NCBI GenBank assembly: GCA_902797475.1
Contig: CADBTG010000007.1
Coordinates: 1 to 7,618, forward strand
Direction: 5' to 3'
DNA: 7,618 nucleotides
Origin: an uncultured Lachnospiraceae bacterium
GTDB taxonomy: Bacteria > Bacillota > Clostridia > Lachnospirales > Lachnospiraceae
Shown piece by piece: positions 5,440 to 7,618 of this stretch (positions within the stretch are counted from its first letter, which is position 1; every line of letters starts with the position of its first letter). The notes under the pieces are model-generated. The model searched no databases and was not told the DNA's origin. It was given only the letters and a program-made list of their open reading frames with translations. Both the position numbers and the translations under genes were made by a program.

Positions 5440-7218
5440 CAGTTTTGCTTTTATCTTTCCGACTTCCTTCTTAAGCTGCATGTATTTCATCATGCCTGCG
5501 GAATCTCCGGCATGGCGGGCCTGCTTGCCTTTTCGGTCATAACTGTCCAAAAGGATGTATTCCGCGCACGCTGCAAACTCCTGCTTCGCGATATCGCTGC
5601 CCTGCTCGTCCGAACGCTGCACGAGCGTCGTTTCACAGATTTCCGCAGCCTCGGTCTGGTCTTCCTTTGACTCAAACCGGCTGATGATCGCTGCCGGATC
5701 GATGCGCCCCTTCTTATCGAACTGCTCGGCCATCTCCGCGGCAACCGTGCGGTAGACACCCTCCTCAAAATCGTCCGGACTCAGATACTCCCGAAGCTTA
5801 CGGAACATCTCCGGGTCTTCCGCGCATCTTGTCAAAACGATTCGCTGCGACTTTCTAAGACGGTTGTCCTCTGCAGCCTTCTTTCTTTCGGGGGCGTACT
5901 CCTGTTTGTACGTCACATTTTCCGTCTTCTTAAACTCGGATGCGGCCCCGCGCTTGTTGACCATTGCCTTGAAGTCCTTAAAGTCCACATGATAGTCGCG
6001 GCAGAAGGCCTCCATGTAATTGGTCCTGGTCAGGTTGTCCTCGAACTCGAGAATCCGGTCCGCAACCGCCTCGTGGAAACGGGTTTTCTGCTGCGGCTCG
6101 TTCAGGTCGTAACCGGACTGAATGACCTTTACCTCGAAATCGAAGCTCGGCGAAGCATCGGCAATCCGCTTTTCGTATTCCTCCGTTCCAAGCGCCCGGA
6201 TAAACTCGTCCGGGTCCTTATACGGCGCCATATTCAGAATGCGCGCCCGGATGCCGGCTTCCGCAAGAATCGGGATGGCCCGGACGGCCGCCTTCTGCCC
6301 GGCTCCGTCGCTGTCATACGTGATGATGACGTCCTTTGTGTAACGGGACAGAAGCCTTGCCTGAAGCCCCGTCAGCGAGGTTCCGAGCGATGCCACGGCG
6401 TTGTCAAAGCCTGCCTGATGCAGGGCGATGGTGTCCATATAGCCTTCGCACAGAAGCATGTACGGCTTTCGCGTCTTTCTCGCGAGGTGAAGCCCGTACA
6501 GGTTCCGGCTCTTATCGAAAATCGGCGTTTCCGGCGAGTTCAGGTACTTCGGGAGGGCGTCACCCATCACACGGCCGCCGAAGGCAATGACTTTGCCGGA
6601 AGCATCAAAAATCGGGAACATGACACGGTTGAAAAACTTGTCATTGACCCCTCTTCTTTCGTCAAATGTGAACAGCCCGGAATTGCTCAATAGCTCATCC
6701 TTGTATCCTTCCTCTTTCAGGTAGGAATACAGGTGGCCGTCGCTGTATCCGATGCCGAAGCCCTTCATCGTTTCGGGGCTTAACCCGCGCCCGATAATGT
6801 ATTCCTTCGCGTACTTACCGTCTTCGGAATAGAATTTGCGGTAATAGTAGGTTGCAGCCTTCTTATACAGCTCAAGCAGCTCGGCTCGAAGATTTGCCTG
6901 CTTTCTCTGGGCATCGCTTACGGCAACCTTCGGAAGCGTCATCCCGGCGCGTTCCGCCAAAGCTTCCAGGGCTTCGGGAAATGACATGTTCTCGTACTCC
7001 ATCAGGAACGTGAACACATTTCCCCCTTTGCCGCAACCGAAGCATTTATAGGTCTGCCGCGAAGGGCTGACGGAGAAGGAAGGCGTCTTTTCGCTGTGGA
7101 ACGGACAAAGCCCCTGATAATTGGCGCCCGCCCGCTTCAAAGACACGTAGCTGCCGATGACGCTGACAATGTCATTCCGGCTCCGCACCTCTTCAATTGT
7201 GCTGTCTTCGTAGTACAT
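5431..7218 (-). CDS. dnaG: DNA primase
   Basis: Synthesises RNA primers for lagging-strand and origin replication on single-stranded DNA, working with the replicative helicase. The 595-residue length is typical. The N-terminal CHC2 zinc-binding domain has Cys38, His41, Cys59 and Cys62 (CPFH...CFGCGKGGN). The catalytic core includes FNRVMFPIFD (196-205), IAFGGRVMG (211-219) and PKYLNSPETPIFDKSRNLYG (223-242). The TOPRIM centre has LLCEGYMD (255-262) with catalytic Glu258 and Asp262, YDSDGAG (301-307) with the metal-binding Asp302 and Asp304, and KDPDEFIR (334-341) with Asp335 and Asp337. Residues from about 445 form the helical helicase-interaction domain. No key residue is missing. The ATG abuts the stop of the upstream dgt-like gene with no intervening base, and GGGGAG (7227-7232) lies eight bases before it, so translation is probably coupled. 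It lies between dgt-like and rpoD in the macromolecular-synthesis operon. Confidence 0.98.
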   Translation of the reverse strand: MYYEDSTIEEVRSRNDIVSVIGSYVSLKRAGANYQGLCPFHSEKTPSFSVSPSRQTYKCFGCGKGGNVFTFLMEYENMSFPEALEALAERAGMTLPKVAVSDAQRKQANLRAELLELYKKAATYYYRKFYSEDGKYAKEYIIGRGLSPETMKGFGIGYSDGHLYSYLKEEGYKDELLSNSGLFTFDERRGVNDKFFNRVMFPIFDASGKVIAFGGRVMGDALPKYLNSPETPIFDKSRNLYGLHLARKTRKPYMLLCEGYMDTIALHQAGFDNAVASLGTSLTGLQARLLSRYTKDVIITYDSDGAGQKAAVRAIPILAEAGIRARILNMAPYKDPDEFIRALGTEEYEKRIADASPSFDFEVKVIQSGYDLNEPQQKTRFHEAVADRILEFEDNLTRTNYMEAFCRDYHVDFKDFKAMVNKRGAASEFKKTENVTYKQEYAPERKKAAEDNRLRKSQRIVLTRCAEDPEMFRKLREYLSPDDFEEGVYRTVAAEMAEQFDKKGRIDPAAIISRFESKEDQTEAAEICETTLVQRSDEQGSDIAKQEFAACAEYILLDSYDRKGKQARHAGDSAGMMKYMQLKKEVGKIKAKLLQ

Positions 7219-7618
7219 CTAGTAAACTCCCCATGCTTTCGGTACCGTCAGATCCATGTACTTTGTCACGGCAAATTTGTCGGTCATTCCTGCCACATAA
7301 TCCGCAACGACGCGCGCAAGCGATTCGCCGCGTTCCCTAAGCTCACGGTACTCTCCGGTCAGAACGTCCGGATTCTCGTAGTAATAATGGAACAGGTATT
7401 CTACCATGGCTTCCGCTTTATATTCTTCACCCTTTGCAACCGGGTTTGTATAAACATGTTCAAACATATACTGACGGAGGTCCCTCATCGCGCGCTCCAT
7501 CTCGGAGGAGACCCGGATTTCCGGAAGGTCGATGCTCTCGGTGATGACATCGTGGATCATCGTATTCAGACGGTCTTTAAGAGAATGTCCGAGATAGTCG
7601 GTAAGTTCATTCGGAATA
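7219..7618 (-). CDS. dGTPase-like HD phosphohydrolase, C-terminal part only
   Basis: Only the last 132 residues are in the window; reading continues past the right edge without a start, and the internal Met at 7560 is not the true start. The visible part matches the C-terminal helical region of the deoxyguanosinetriphosphate triphosphohydrolase-like family: a Leu-Gly-His segment at the edge, RLNTMIHDVI, the MERAMRDLRQYMFEHVY stretch, and the diagnostic DYVAGMTDKFA followed by Tyr-Met-Asp-Leu. The family hydrolyses dNTPs to deoxynucleoside plus triphosphate and helps control dNTP pools. The catalytic HD motifs lie in the missing N-terminal part, so activity cannot be judged here. The TAG stop directly abuts the ATG of dnaG. 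A dgt-like gene before dnaG is common in Clostridia and supports the call. Confidence 0.88.
   Translation of the reverse strand, partial: IPNELTDYLGHSLKDRLNTMIHDVITESIDLPEIRVSSEMERAMRDLRQYMFEHVYTNPVAKGEEYKAEAMVEYLFHYYYENPDVLTGEYRELRERGESLARVVADYVAGMTDKFAVTKYMDLTVPKAWGVY

Noticed and set aside
5989..6693. Open frame of 234 codons on the plus strand
   Set aside because: Antisense to the catalytic core of dnaG, with no domain signature and no supporting ribosome-binding site or context.

Overview
The window looks like a housekeeping segment from a Firmicutes (Clostridia) chromosome, most likely Lachnospiraceae. The grounds are the gene order dgt-like, dnaG, rpoD (sigA), trmK; a nucleoside kinase that joins a threonyl-tRNA-synthetase-like N-terminus to a uridine-kinase-like domain; and an adjacent intracellular GH8 xylan-oligomer enzyme, as expected in a fibre-degrading gut or rumen anaerobe. 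Base composition is about half G+C by eye. The taxonomic placement is inference.

Every gene lies on the minus strand, so transcription runs from the right edge to the left. From right to left they are: the C-terminal part of a dGTPase-like HD phosphohydrolase (cut by the right edge), DNA primase dnaG, the primary sigma factor rpoD/sigA, the tRNA adenine-N1 methyltransferase trmK, and the TGS-domain nucleoside kinase. These five are packed with gaps of 0, 22, 3 and 4 bases, and each visible start has a good Shine-Dalgarno sequence, often overlapping the previous stop codon. This is the Firmicutes version of the macromolecular-synthesis operon, covering dNTP control, replication priming, transcription initiation, tRNA modification and nucleotide metabolism.

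Downstream, a gap of about 150 bases holds three consecutive hairpins and then a clear sigma-A promoter. The promoter drives a class A RNase P RNA gene (rnpB), which ends in a strong intrinsic terminator. Only about 20 bases beyond the terminator starts a GH8 reducing-end xylose-releasing exo-oligoxylanase (Rex-like), cut by the left edge. No promoter of its own is visible.

I found no mobile element, CRISPR array, tRNA, prophage or defence-type cluster, and no wholly new system. Points worth a second look are the palindrome-rich spacer before rnpB, the apparent lack of an intrinsic terminator for the dnaG-sigA operon, a C·A mismatch in helix P8 of the RNase P RNA, a leucine/acidic tripeptide repeat in the sigma-factor linker, the catalytically unproven TGS-kinase, and how the exo-oligoxylanase is expressed directly behind a terminator.
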